Positions 32,600 to 41,164 of a stretch of 64,000 bases of DNA are shown one piece after another (the stretch's first letter is position 1; every line of letters starts with the position of its first letter). Location: contig NZ_RKHX01000001.1 in the NCBI RefSeq assembly GCF_003755175.1, positions 310,001 through 374,000 of the forward strand, written 5' to 3'. Below the pieces are notes generated by a model, which worked only from the letters and a program-made list of their open reading frames with translations, did no database searches and was not told the origin of the DNA. The position numbers were made by a program, and so were the translations under genes. The DNA is from Cellulomonas sp. PhB150. GTDB taxonomy: Bacteria; Actinomycetota; Actinomycetes; Actinomycetales; Cellulomonadaceae.

Positions 32600-33660
32600 G
32601 CTGCGACTCCGTACGCGAGGCCGACGGGAACGGCGATGAGGGACTCGAGGCCGTTGAGCCGCTCCCGGCCGGCGCCCTTGGCGGCGCGAAGGCCGGAGAG
32701 GGGGTCACCGAGCACCACGGAGAGACGGCTCGCGCTCGAGAGGTACTGGCCGAGGCCGGGCAGGTGCGACCCACCGCCCGTGAGGACGACGACGTCGATC
32801 CCGGCACCGGGGTTGTTGCCGGCGTAGTAGACGAACGTGTTGCGGATCGACTCGACGAGCGTCCGGGCGACCTCGGAGATCGCCTCGACCGCTGCCTCGC
32901 TGCCCTCCGGCGCCGCGTACCCCACACCGAGGCTCCGCTTGACCTGCTCGGCCTCGCCGGCGGAGATGCCCAGCGTGCTGGCAACTGCGCTCGTGACCTG
33001 GTGCCCGCCGGCAGGAAGGACGCGGACGAGGCGTGGGTGGCCGTGCGCGGCGACGACGACGGTCGTGATCTGCGCGCCGATGTCGACGAGCGCCACCGTG
33101 CAGCGGGCCAGGTCACCACGCGCCAGCGATCGCACGAGCGCGAAGGCGTTGAGGTCGACCATCGTGGGTCGGAGCCCGGCACCCTCGACGGCGAGGACGT
33201 TGGCGTTGACGGTGTCGCGCTGCGCGGCGACGAGCAGGCCGTGCATGGTCTTGCCCTGCGGGCCGTCCGCCTCGGACGTCGGCACGTAGTCGAGGAGCGC
33301 GTCGTCCACCGACATCGGGAGGAGCTCGCCGACCTGGTACGGGAGCGACTCGGTCAGCTGGGCCCGCGTCATCCACGGAAGGTCCGTCTCGCGCACCAGG
33401 ACGCGCTGGTTCCCGACCCCGATCACGACATCCTTGGACGAGAACTTGGCCTGGCTCCACAGCTGCTTGAGCGCTCCGGCGACGGTCGCCTGCTGGACGA
33501 CCTCGCCGTCACGCACGGCGCCGAGGGGCAGCGGCACCTCGCCGTAGTGCAGCAGCGTGGCGGGGTTCTTGCCGGCGGGTCCACCGCTCCCGAACTCGAG
33601 CTCGGCGGCACGCACTGCGCCGGCGCCGATGTCGAGTCCGATGACTCGTGTGCTTGCCAC
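32596..33660 (-). CDS. pilM: PilM actin-like ATPase of the type IV pilus
   Basis: PilM is a cytoplasmic FtsA/actin-fold protein that binds the PilN N terminus. The 354-residue product has RVIGLDIGAGAVRAAE near residue 5 (phosphate 1 loop), VALVDIGAQIT near 198 (phosphate 2) and VVLTGGGSHLPGL near 302 (adenosine site). The GTG at 33658-33660 was chosen because GGAGG lies 6 bases upstream; sixteen further in-frame residues have no such support. A 124-base gap to pilD may hold a secondary promoter. Confidence 0.9.
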   Translation of the reverse strand: MASTRVIGLDIGAGAVRAAELEFGSGGPAGKNPATLLHYGEVPLPLGAVRDGEVVQQATVAGALKQLWSQAKFSSKDVVIGVGNQRVLVRETDLPWMTRAQLTESLPYQVGELLPMSVDDALLDYVPTSEADGPQGKTMHGLLVAAQRDTVNANVLAVEGAGLRPTMVDLNAFALVRSLARGDLARCTVALVDIGAQITTVVVAAHGHPRLVRVLPAGGHQVTSAVASTLGISAGEAEQVKRSLGVGYAAPEGSEAAVEAISEVARTLVESIRNTFVYYAGNNPGAGIDVVVLTGGGSHLPGLGQYLSSASRLSVVLGDPLSGLRAAKGAGRERLNGLESLIAVPVGLAYGVAA

Positions 33661-33784
33661 GAACGTCCTCCGGGTGAGCGAGAAGTGGGCGAAAAGGTCT
33701 ACACCCACTCATCGGGCGGGGTCCCGCCGGACTTGAGCATCTGCGAGCGATGCCCCGCAGATATCTCGCGACCTCCGGAGCAGG

Positions 33785-34567
33785 TCAGAGCGCGCCGGAG
33801 TACCAGGTCCAGATGTCGTGGCCCACCAAGATCCCCACGGCGGCGCCGGCCAGCATCCACGGGCCGAACGGGACGCTGCTCTTGCGACCCGCACGCCCGG
33901 CGATCATGAGGCCGATGGAGAAGAGGCCACCGAGGAGGAACGCGGCGAAGGCCCCGGTCACCAGCGCCGCCCACCCGAACCAGCCGAGGTAGAGGCCGAG
34001 CACGCCGGCGAGCTTGACGTCCCCGAAGCCCATCCCGCCCGGGTAGATCAGGATCAGGGCGAAGTAGAAGGCGTAGAGCGCGCCGCAGCCGATCAGAGCG
34101 CGGACCATGGCGCCCCAGTCGCTCGCACCGCCCGGGTTCCAGCTGGCGAGGGCGAGAAGCGCGGCGGCGACCAGGTACGACGGCAGCACGATCGCGTTGG
34201 GCAGCCGCTTGGTGTCGAGGTCGATCAGGGTGAGGGCCACCCCGATCGCGACGAGGTACAGCGCGGCCGGCAGCACCCAGGCGACACCCGTGAACCAGGC
34301 CGCGCCGGCGAAGAGCAGACCGGTGGCCGCCTCCACGAGCGGGTAGCGGGCGGAGATCGGCTCGCCGCAGTCGCGGCACCGGCCCCGAAGGATCAGCCAC
34401 GACAGAACCGGGACGTTGTCGCGCGGGCGGATCTCGTGGCCGCAGCGCGGGCACGCGCTCGGCGGAGAGACGACCGACTCGCCGCGCGGGACACGCCAGA
34501 CAACGACGTTGAGGAACGACCCGACGGCGAGGCCGAGCAGCCCCACGAGGGCGACGAGCAGGATCAC
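33785..34567 (-). CDS. pilD: Prepilin peptidase / N-methyltransferase
   Basis: PilD removes prepilin leader peptides and methylates the new N terminus. The 260-residue polytopic protein has the methylase loop with two CxxC pairs (CPRCGHE and CRDCGEP, about 48-75) and both catalytic Asp motifs of the aspartyl peptidase (LIDLDTKRLPN near 118 and GMGFGDVKL near 185). The GTG at 34565-34567 overlaps the preceding minor-pilin stop (GTGA). It would process the four pilins encoded just upstream. Confidence 0.93.
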   Translation of the reverse strand: MILLVALVGLLGLAVGSFLNVVVWRVPRGESVVSPPSACPRCGHEIRPRDNVPVLSWLILRGRCRDCGEPISARYPLVEAATGLLFAGAAWFTGVAWVLPAALYLVAIGVALTLIDLDTKRLPNAIVLPSYLVAAALLALASWNPGGASDWGAMVRALIGCGALYAFYFALILIYPGGMGFGDVKLAGVLGLYLGWFGWAALVTGAFAAFLLGGLFSIGLMIAGRAGRKSSVPFGPWMLAGAAVGILVGHDIWTWYSGAL

Positions 34568-36393
34568 GGCAGCCGCAGCGCCTGGTTGTCCATGCGGAAG
34601 CGCTCGCTCACCACGAACGCACGTCCTGCAGCGCCCCCACCCGAGGTCGCCGCGGAGTAGTTGAGCTTGAACGGGGTCGAGAGCAGCACGTTGCAACCAT
34701 AGAGCTGACCGGTGAGCGTCAGGGGCGGGCTCGCGTAGGCCGTGTTGTTGATCTGGCCCGGCGTGTAGACCATCACCTGAGCGTTCGGGCCCTGGCTGAA
34801 GTTCGGCGTGTTGAAGGTAAATCCGGCACCCGACGGACTGGACGAGCAGGACGCCTTGCCCGCCGGCCACGGCTCGATGATGTACAGGCTGTGCTTGTTG
34901 CCGTCGCCCGACTCGACCCGGAAGGTCGTCTTCATGGTCGCTCCCGAGGAGAAGATCACCGCGTCGGCGTAGAGCTTGATGGTCAGTCCCCCACCGAGAC
35001 CGACAGACGACGTCCCGCACCCACCCGAGCCCGTGGGCTGCTGAAGGTCGTAGATCGTCGGCGTCGTGATCACCAGCGGTCCGGTGAAGTTGGACGAGCC
35101 ACTGACCCACGCCTGGTCGCACGAGTCCGCGAGGTACGGACCGGTCTTCAGCGCATCGAGGTCGTTGCGCCACTTGCGCATGAACCAGCCGCTCCAGCGC
35201 GCGTCGGTCTTGGTGATCTTCGGGAAGTCCAGCTTGGGGTCACCGGGCGGGAAGTAGACCGTCATGTCAGGGGCCGGCGGCGCCGTGAGGGAGGCGTCGG
35301 GGATCGTCTTGGACCCGGCCGTGACGTTCGCGGAGCTGAAGCCCCCCGTGAGGGCACCCTTGATGCGGACCGAGCCGGGCGTGGTGACGGTCACGCTCGA
35401 ATTGGCAGCCACGCCGCCCGCCACGTAGACGTTGCCGACCCACGACTGCGGGTTCGACATCGACAGCTTGCCGCCGATCCAGATGTTCCCCTTGAGGTTG
35501 CATGCGGACGCGATGCTGACGTTGCCCACCACGTAGAGGTCCCCGAGCAACGTCGCGCCGGACGTCGGGCAGTCGAAGTTGCCGCCGACCCACATCTTGC
35601 CGAAGACCTTGCAGGTGCTGTTCCACTTGACGTTGCCGGCGACGATGACGTCGCCGTGCACGATGCCGTTCGCGGGGCACTCGAGGTTCCCCTTGGTGAC
35701 GAAGTTCCCGCCGACCTCGCAGGTCGTGTTGAGGGTCGACGTCTCCGAGAGCGCGGAGTTCACGTAGATCCCGCCCTGGGTGTTCATGGCCGACGAGCAC
35801 GTGAAGTGGTCGGTGAGGATGTCGGCGTCCGTACCGATCACCTTCAGATCGGTGCTCACGCCTGTCTGGACCTCGCCGAAGATCGCCGAGTTGAACTCGG
35901 GCGACGTGGGACGCTGCACGACGGTGAACTGCGCCACCATCGTCTTGACGTCACCCGAGCTGTTGCCCGCCCCCGGTGATCCGGTGTGACCGGTCGAGAT
36001 CACACGGAAGGGCGTGGGAGTGCCACCGGGAGGAGCAGCCATCGGGCAGCCGTTGGTCCACGACGACTCGAGTGCAGGGTCCGACGACGCGCCGACGAGC
36101 TTCTGCACCTGCGCCTTCCAGGCCGGACTGGGGCTGGACCCCGTCCCCCCGGACCAGCACGTGCCGCTCGCGACGAGCGCAGCTGCGGTCTCGATCCCTG
36201 CCTCGGCCGACGACTTGGCGCTGACCGACGAGCGCGAGGCCGTCGTCTGACCGATCGCGAACACGACCGTCCCAACGAGGGTCGCCATGACGATCGCGAG
36301 CACGGCGGCGATGCCGATGACTGCGATGAGGCTGCTGCCGTCATCGCCGCGCGGGCTCCGCAGCGTCCTCGTGACACGGCTCGCTACACGCAT
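34564..36393 (-). CDS. PilX-type minor pilin with a large beta-helix-like domain
   Basis: A 609-residue protein. The N terminus carries DDGSSLIAVIGIAAVLAIVM (about 17-36), a prepilin-like Gly followed by a hydrophobic helix, but Ala replaces the usual Glu5, as in PilX/GspK-type pilins. Residues about 180-330 are short repeats of the form GNxxxxG-GNxxC, with regularly spaced Cys, suggesting a parallel beta-helix such as in bactofilin-like or adhesive proteins. GGAGGAG precedes the ATG. The start overlaps the PilW-like stop by 10 bases. It may cap the pilus and act as an adhesin; that is inference. Confidence 0.8.
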   Translation of the reverse strand: MRVASRVTRTLRSPRGDDGSSLIAVIGIAAVLAIVMATLVGTVVFAIGQTTASRSSVSAKSSAEAGIETAAALVASGTCWSGGTGSSPSPAWKAQVQKLVGASSDPALESSWTNGCPMAAPPGGTPTPFRVISTGHTGSPGAGNSSGDVKTMVAQFTVVQRPTSPEFNSAIFGEVQTGVSTDLKVIGTDADILTDHFTCSSAMNTQGGIYVNSALSETSTLNTTCEVGGNFVTKGNLECPANGIVHGDVIVAGNVKWNSTCKVFGKMWVGGNFDCPTSGATLLGDLYVVGNVSIASACNLKGNIWIGGKLSMSNPQSWVGNVYVAGGVAANSSVTVTTPGSVRIKGALTGGFSSANVTAGSKTIPDASLTAPPAPDMTVYFPPGDPKLDFPKITKTDARWSGWFMRKWRNDLDALKTGPYLADSCDQAWVSGSSNFTGPLVITTPTIYDLQQPTGSGGCGTSSVGLGGGLTIKLYADAVIFSSGATMKTTFRVESGDGNKHSLYIIEPWPAGKASCSSSPSGAGFTFNTPNFSQGPNAQVMVYTPGQINNTAYASPPLTLTGQLYGCNVLLSTPFKLNYSAATSGGGAAGRAFVVSERFRMDNQALRLP

Positions 36394-37088
36394 GCCACTC
36401 CTCCAGAGACTTCGCCGTCGAGCTGCAGCTGACGGCGCGGGACGATCGTCGACGACAGGCCGACGGGCACCTTCGAGGTGCCTTCTTGGAAGTTCAGGGC
36501 GACAGTGATGCTGCCCGGGTACCACGCCTCGGTGTCCGGGTCGGGGTCCAGGGCCAGGAAGGGCAGGCCGCCGCTCGCCTTCGTGGTGACGCCGCTCGCG
36601 ACGACCGGCCACGACGACGGGCTCAGTGCCGTGGGGGGCGTGCCCGAGGCCTGCGCGGGCCGCACGAGCTTGTGCAGCTTCTTGCTCGGGTCGAGGTACC
36701 AGCCGACGCACCGCCAGGTCGTGACCGCGGCCACGGCGCCCTGGTTCGCGCGCGTCTTGAGCACGAGCACGTCGCCGCGACCCGTGGCCGGGTCCACACC
36801 CATGGCAGCCGGGGTGCGGACGTCCGTCTCCACAGCGAGCCGGACCGAGGCCTGCAGGTCGTCGAACGCGACCTTGGCGCTGTTCGACGTGTGGGAGGTG
36901 TCCGTCACCGAGACCTGCGTCTGCATCGTCTTGACGAAGAGGGAACCGATGATGGCCAGGAGCAGCACCGAGATCGCACTGGCGACGATGAGCTCGACCA
37001 GGGACATTCCAGTATCGGGACGAGACGCGTCGGTCGCGGCGTGGAACCGGCGCCTCAGGCGGGCGCTCAGGGGCAGTCGGGTGCTCAC
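36384..37088 (-). CDS. PilW-type minor pilin
   Basis: A 234-residue prepilin-like protein. After about 27 residues the sequence DTG-MSLVELIVASAISVLLL gives a peptidase site with Glu5 and a membrane helix. The mature part is about 205 residues, with Trp- and Pro-rich strands near the end. The GTG at 37086-37088 overlaps the PilV-like stop (GTGA). PilW-type pilins initiate or prime the fibre together with PilV and PilX. The assignment rests on the signature and position. Confidence 0.82.
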   Translation of the reverse strand: MSTRLPLSARLRRRFHAATDASRPDTGMSLVELIVASAISVLLLAIIGSLFVKTMQTQVSVTDTSHTSNSAKVAFDDLQASVRLAVETDVRTPAAMGVDPATGRGDVLVLKTRANQGAVAAVTTWRCVGWYLDPSKKLHKLVRPAQASGTPPTALSPSSWPVVASGVTTKASGGLPFLALDPDPDTEAWYPGSITVALNFQEGTSKVPVGLSSTIVPRRQLQLDGEVSGGVACV

Positions 37089-37528
37089 TGGAGGCCCAGC
37101 GCGATCTTCGTGGTGCTCGTCGCAAGCACCTTCGTGACGTCGCCGGCCTCGACGATCTTGACCGTGTAGGACACGATCGGAGACGCGGTGGACGTGACGC
37201 AGTTGATCGGGGCCGCTGTCGTCGTCACGATCATCTTCATCGGAAGACCTCGGCCGTCCTTGCGGTTCGCGGGCGCGGCGGCCGAGGCGAGCGCGTCCCA
37301 CTTGGGGCAGGCCTTGACCGAGTCGAGGCCGGCGACGGTTGCGTGCGCGGTGTCGACCTGCTCCGAGGCCCACTGCGTGGCGGACTCGATCGCCGAGTTC
37401 CGAGCCGAGGCGTTCACCGCGGAGATCAGCAGCCCGATGGTCGCCATCAGGAGGATCGCGAACAGCATCAGCGACACCATCACCTCGACCATGCCGAAGC
37501 CGTCGTCGTCCGTGCGTGGATCGGTCAC
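37085..37528 (-). CDS. PilV-type minor pilin
   Basis: A 147-residue prepilin-like protein starting VTDPRTDDDGFGMVEVMVSL. Cleavage after the Gly would leave a mature Phe1 and Glu5, the class III signature, followed by a hydrophobic helix (MLFAILLMATIGLLISAV). The GTG at 37526-37528 was chosen because GGGAGGGAGG lies just upstream; a longer frame reaches into the preceding hairpin. Two Cys in the mature part may form a disulfide. It is the first gene after an intercistronic hairpin that follows pilA. Confidence 0.83.
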   Translation of the reverse strand: MTDPRTDDDGFGMVEVMVSLMLFAILLMATIGLLISAVNASARNSAIESATQWASEQVDTAHATVAGLDSVKACPKWDALASAAAPANRKDGRGLPMKMIVTTTAAPINCVTSTASPIVSYTVKIVEAGDVTKVLATSTTKIALGLQ

Positions 37529-37555
37529 CGTGCGCCTCCCTCCCGTGGATACGTC

Positions 37556-37589
37556 GGTGTGGGGCGCCACCAAGGTGACGCCCCACACC
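37556..37589 (-). terminator. Intercistronic hairpin after the major pilin gene
   Basis: An 11-base-pair perfect stem (ggtgtggggcg and its complement) encloses a second small stem (cacc/ggtg). It begins 19 bases after the pilA stop and ends 28 bases before the minor pilin start. It probably attenuates transcription so that the major pilin is made in excess over the minor pilins and assembly proteins. Confidence 0.65.
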
Positions 37590-37608
37590 GTCAAGCCCTA
37601 CCTGCAGA

Positions 37609-38070
37609 TCACGCGCAGGTGGTCGAGCCCGTGTAGACCTTGCCGGTCAGGTCGGTCGAGAAGCCGTCCTCGACCTTGCCGCCCTCGGCGGTGGCGCCGA
37701 TGCACAGGCTGTCGTCGTCGAACGCACCGGCGACGACGATCGTGACGCCCGGGCTCGCGGTGAAGGTCTCGGCCTCGGCCGTGCCCGCGCCACCAGCAGC
37801 GGTGAAGGTGTAGTCGGGGGCGGTGCCGCCGAGCGTGACGCCGGTCGCGTCCGGGTGCTCCGTCAGCGTCGAGGCCACGATGACACGGGCGTTCGCGAGG
37901 TCGTTCTTCGCGGCCGAGTCCTTGGCCTTCTTCTGCTGGTCGAGGTACACCGGGATCGCGATGGCCGCGAGGATGCCGATGATGATGATGACGACGAGGA
38001 GCTCGACAAGGGTGAAGCCCTTGTCGTTGATGTCCTTCTCGTTCATGGCCTTGCGAACACGAGCCATCAT
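37609..38070 (-). CDS. pilA: Major type IV pilin
   Basis: A 153-residue prepilin. The positively charged leader ends DINDKG, followed by FTLVELLVVIIIIGILAAIA, the canonical N-methylated helix with Glu5. The mature protein is about 135 residues, with a DAAKNDLANAR-like amphipathic second half of the helix and two C-terminal Cys (SLCIGATAEGG and STTCA) likely closing a D-region loop. GGGAG lies 10 bases before the first of two adjacent ATGs. It has its own candidate promoter. Confidence 0.94.
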   Translation of the reverse strand: MMARVRKAMNEKDINDKGFTLVELLVVIIIIGILAAIAIPVYLDQQKKAKDSAAKNDLANARVIVASTLTEHPDATGVTLGGTAPDYTFTAAGGAGTAEAETFTASPGVTIVVAGAFDDDSLCIGATAEGGKVEDGFSTDLTGKVYTGSTTCA

Positions 38071-38099
38071 GATGGTGGTACTCCCGTTTCTGCGGAGGG

Positions 38100-38105
38100 A
38101 CGTTA
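38100..38105 (-). promoter_or_regulatory. Candidate pilA promoter -10 box
   Basis: The 175-base pilC-pilA gap has TAACGT on the minus strand about 30 bases before the pilA start, leaving a short leader with GGGAG. The -35 position reads GGCACC, a poor match. A separate pilin promoter would fit the downstream attenuating hairpin. Confidence 0.35.
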
Positions 38106-38245
38106 TGGGGATTTCAGTTCCGGTGCCGGCCCGGGGGCCGGATCAGGTGGTGCAACCTGTTCATCGGCCCGCCCTGTCGGGGCCTTGAGCGTTGTGCGCA
38201 GCAATCTCCACGTTCACCCGAACGGACGCAATAGACGACTGTGCG

Positions 38246-39478
38246 TCAGCCGATCAGGTTGAAGATGTTGAAGATCGGCAGGTACAGCGCGACGATCATT
38301 CCGCCCACGATCACGCCGATGAACAGGATCATGATCGGCTCGATGAGGCTGGTGAGCTGCTCGGTGGTCGCCTCGACCTCTTGGTCGTAGAACTCCGAGA
38401 TCTTCTCGAGCATCGTCTCGAGCGCTCCCGAGTCCTCACCCACGGCGATCATCTGCGTCACCATCGCAGGGAAGACGTCGTGCTTCGTCAACGGCCCTGA
38501 GAGCGACTCACCTCGGCGAACGGAGTCCTGGACGTCCTTGATCGCCGCCTCGATGACCCAGTTGCCGGACACCTGCCCGACGATGTCGAGCGCCTGGAGC
38601 AAAGGGACGCCGGAACCCATCATCGTGCCGAAATTACGGGAGAAACGGGCAATGGCGATCTTCCGGAACAAGTTGCCGAAAACCGGCACCTTGAGCTTCC
38701 ACGGATCGAGCCTGCGGCGGACCCCGTCGTCGTTCTTGTGCTTGCGCCACCAGGACGCGAAGACGATTCCGGCGACGATCAGGAGAGGTGCCAGCCATTT
38801 CATGATGCTCGAGAGCCAGACCAGGATGAGCGTCGGGAGCGGAAGCGTGCCGCCCAGACCCTCGAACATGTTCTTGAACACCGGGACGATGAAGATCAGC
38901 ATCACCGCGACCGCGAGAATGGCGATGCAGAAGACGACGACGGGATAGGCCATCGCCGACTTGATCTTCCCGCGGAGCTTGACCTCGGCCTCGTAGTTGT
39001 CGGCGACGGACTCCAGCGCCTTCTCGAGGAAGCCTCCGACCTCGCCCGCGCGGATGATGTTGATCATCAGCGGAGGGAAGGTCTCCTTGTGCTTGGCCAA
39101 CGCCGCCGAGAGGGCTCCGCCGACCTCGATGTCTCCACGGACCTGCCCGAGGACCTTCGCGAGCGGCTTGCTCTCGGTCTGCTCCGCGAGGATCGACAGC
39201 GTCCGCAGCAGCGACAGGCCGGCGGAGATCATCGTCGCCATCTGCCGCGACATCACGGCGAGGTCCTTCAGACCGACCTTCTCGCCCAGTCCGCCGAAGG
39301 TGATCTCCTTCTGCAGCCCGGAGTTCGTCACCTCGGAGATCGAGACGGCCGCGAGGCCCATCTCCTTGAGCCGGTTCGCGACCGCCGCCTGGTTGGGCGC
39401 GTCGACGCGACCCTTGACGATCTTGCCTGCACGGTCCCGGACGGCGTACTCGTAGGTCTTGCTATCAGCGGTCGCCAT
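38246..39478 (-). CDS. pilC: Type IV pilus inner-membrane platform protein PilC
   Basis: PilC is the GspF-family membrane core on which PilB and PilT act. The 410-residue protein has two GspF repeats (about 75-200 and 275-400) and three membrane helices (YPVVVFCIAILAVAVMLIF near 180, WLAPLLIVAGIVFASWW near 230, and IMILFIGVIVGGMIVALYL near the end). The ATG at 39476-39478 overlaps the pilT stop by one base; 31 extra in-frame codons upstream lie inside pilT. Confidence 0.94.
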   Translation of the reverse strand: MATADSKTYEYAVRDRAGKIVKGRVDAPNQAAVANRLKEMGLAAVSISEVTNSGLQKEITFGGLGEKVGLKDLAVMSRQMATMISAGLSLLRTLSILAEQTESKPLAKVLGQVRGDIEVGGALSAALAKHKETFPPLMINIIRAGEVGGFLEKALESVADNYEAEVKLRGKIKSAMAYPVVVFCIAILAVAVMLIFIVPVFKNMFEGLGGTLPLPTLILVWLSSIMKWLAPLLIVAGIVFASWWRKHKNDDGVRRRLDPWKLKVPVFGNLFRKIAIARFSRNFGTMMGSGVPLLQALDIVGQVSGNWVIEAAIKDVQDSVRRGESLSGPLTKHDVFPAMVTQMIAVGEDSGALETMLEKISEFYDQEVEATTEQLTSLIEPIMILFIGVIVGGMIVALYLPIFNIFNLIG

Positions 39479-41058
39479 CACAGACCTGCCATCGGGTCGT
39501 TGTAGCTGGCTCCCTGCGGGCCGCCGGAGAACCGGCCCGTCAGGCGGTTGAAGTCCTCGGCGTGGTGGCACTTCTCGAGGCCGACCTCGTAGGAGATCTT
39601 CCCGGACTTGACCATGTCCGCCAGCTGCTGGTCCATCGTGTGCATGCCCTGCTTGGCGCCGGCCTGCATCGCGGAGTAGATCTGGTGGGTCTTGCCCTCA
39701 CGGATGAGGTTGCGGATGGCGGGCGTCGCGATCATGACCTCGGTCGCGACCGCGCGGCCCGTGCCGTCGGCCTTCTTGCACAGCGTCTGGCAGACGACGC
39801 CCTGGATCGCGCCGGCGAGCTGCGTGCGCACCTGCGCCTGCTGGTGCGAGGGGAACACGTCGATCACACGGTCGATCGTCTGCGCGGCGTCCTGGGTGTG
39901 CAGGGTCGCGAAGACGAGGTGGCCGGTCTCGGCGGCGGTCAGGGCGACCGAGATCGTCTCCAGGTCACGCATCTCACCGACGAGGATGATGTCGGGGTCC
40001 TGGCGCAGGACGTGCTTGAGGGCGTTCGCGAACGAGTGCGTGTCCTGGCCGACCTCGCGCTGGTTGATCAGCGACTTCTTGTGGCGGTGGAGGAACTCGA
40101 TCGGGTCCTCGACCGTCATGATGTGGTCCTCGCGCGTGCGGTTCGCGAGGTCGATGATCGAGGCCAGGGTGGTCGACTTGCCCGAGCCCGTCGGGCCCGT
40201 GACGAGGACGAGACCGCGCGGCATGCCGGCGAAGTTGCCGACGACCGCGGGGACGCCCAGGTCCTCGAGCGGCTTGATCTCGTACGGGATCACACGGAAC
40301 GCGGCGCCGACCGACTCACGCTGCTGGTAGATGTTCACGCGGAACCGGGCGAGCCCGCGGACCGCGTAGGAGAAGTCGAGCTCGAGGTTCGTCTCGAACG
40401 TCTCCCGCTGCTTCTGGGTGAGGATCGAGTAGAGCGTGCGGCGCAGCGGCTCCGGCGCGAGCGTGGCGTAGCCCTCGAGCGGCTTGAGCGCACCCGAGAT
40501 GCGGACCGTGGGGACCGCGCCCGAGGTGAGGTGGACGTCGGAGGCGCCCTTGGCGACCATCTCGGTCAGCACCTGGTCGATGGGGAGGGTCTCCTCCGCC
40601 GCGTCCGAGCCCATCCGACCGGCCCGGTCACGGCCCTGCGCCCGCGCGGGGGGCGCTGGAGGGGCCGCGGGCGCGCTCGCCTGGGCGGGCACGCTGGGTG
40701 CGGCGGGCGCTGCCTGCGCGGGGGCGACGGGAGCCGGCGAGAACACTCGCGTCGCCGCCCCGGGAGCCGTCGCGTACGCGGGCGGCGCCGAGGGGCCGTC
40801 CGGGGTGAACGACGTCGTGGTCGAGATCCGCGCCGGAGCGGGACCGCTGAACGCCGGGACGGGCGGCTGGGGCGCCACGGCCTGGGGCGGCTGGTACGTC
40901 TCGCGCACCGCCGCGACCGAGCTCTGCGACGGGATCGGCGAGAACGTCACCTGACCCGGCAGCGACGGCGGGGCGGACCCGGCCTGCGGGCCGGCCGGAC
41001 GGTAGGGCGGCAGGGGCCGCGTCGGCTCCCCGCCGGCAGGCTGGATCGGCTCGCTCAC
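39478..41058 (-). CDS. pilT: PilT retraction ATPase with long disordered N-terminal extension
   Basis: PilT drives pilus retraction. The 526-residue protein has about 150 Pro/Ala-rich residues ahead of a normal PilT core. The core has Walker A GPTGSGKSTTL near 295, the Asp box (DHIMTVEDPIEFLH), Walker B (DIILVGEMRDLET), the His box (GHLVFATLHTQDA) and the AIRNLIREGK motif characteristic of PilT. The GTG at 41056-41058 is used because the overlapping ATG is followed at once by a stop; GGGG lies 7 bases upstream. It is followed directly by pilC. Confidence 0.94.
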   Translation of the reverse strand: MSEPIQPAGGEPTRPLPPYRPAGPQAGSAPPSLPGQVTFSPIPSQSSVAAVRETYQPPQAVAPQPPVPAFSGPAPARISTTTSFTPDGPSAPPAYATAPGAATRVFSPAPVAPAQAAPAAPSVPAQASAPAAPPAPPARAQGRDRAGRMGSDAAEETLPIDQVLTEMVAKGASDVHLTSGAVPTVRISGALKPLEGYATLAPEPLRRTLYSILTQKQRETFETNLELDFSYAVRGLARFRVNIYQQRESVGAAFRVIPYEIKPLEDLGVPAVVGNFAGMPRGLVLVTGPTGSGKSTTLASIIDLANRTREDHIMTVEDPIEFLHRHKKSLINQREVGQDTHSFANALKHVLRQDPDIILVGEMRDLETISVALTAAETGHLVFATLHTQDAAQTIDRVIDVFPSHQQAQVRTQLAGAIQGVVCQTLCKKADGTGRAVATEVMIATPAIRNLIREGKTHQIYSAMQAGAKQGMHTMDQQLADMVKSGKISYEVGLEKCHHAEDFNRLTGRFSGGPQGASYNDPMAGL

Positions 41059-41164
41059 ATCAATCCCCTTCGTCCCGCACGGGCGCGCAGTCTTGTCGGT
41101 GCTGTATCGGCCTGTCCGGCCGCCGTCTTGAGGGCATCTGTCCCGGTGAGAGGACCGAGGCCCG

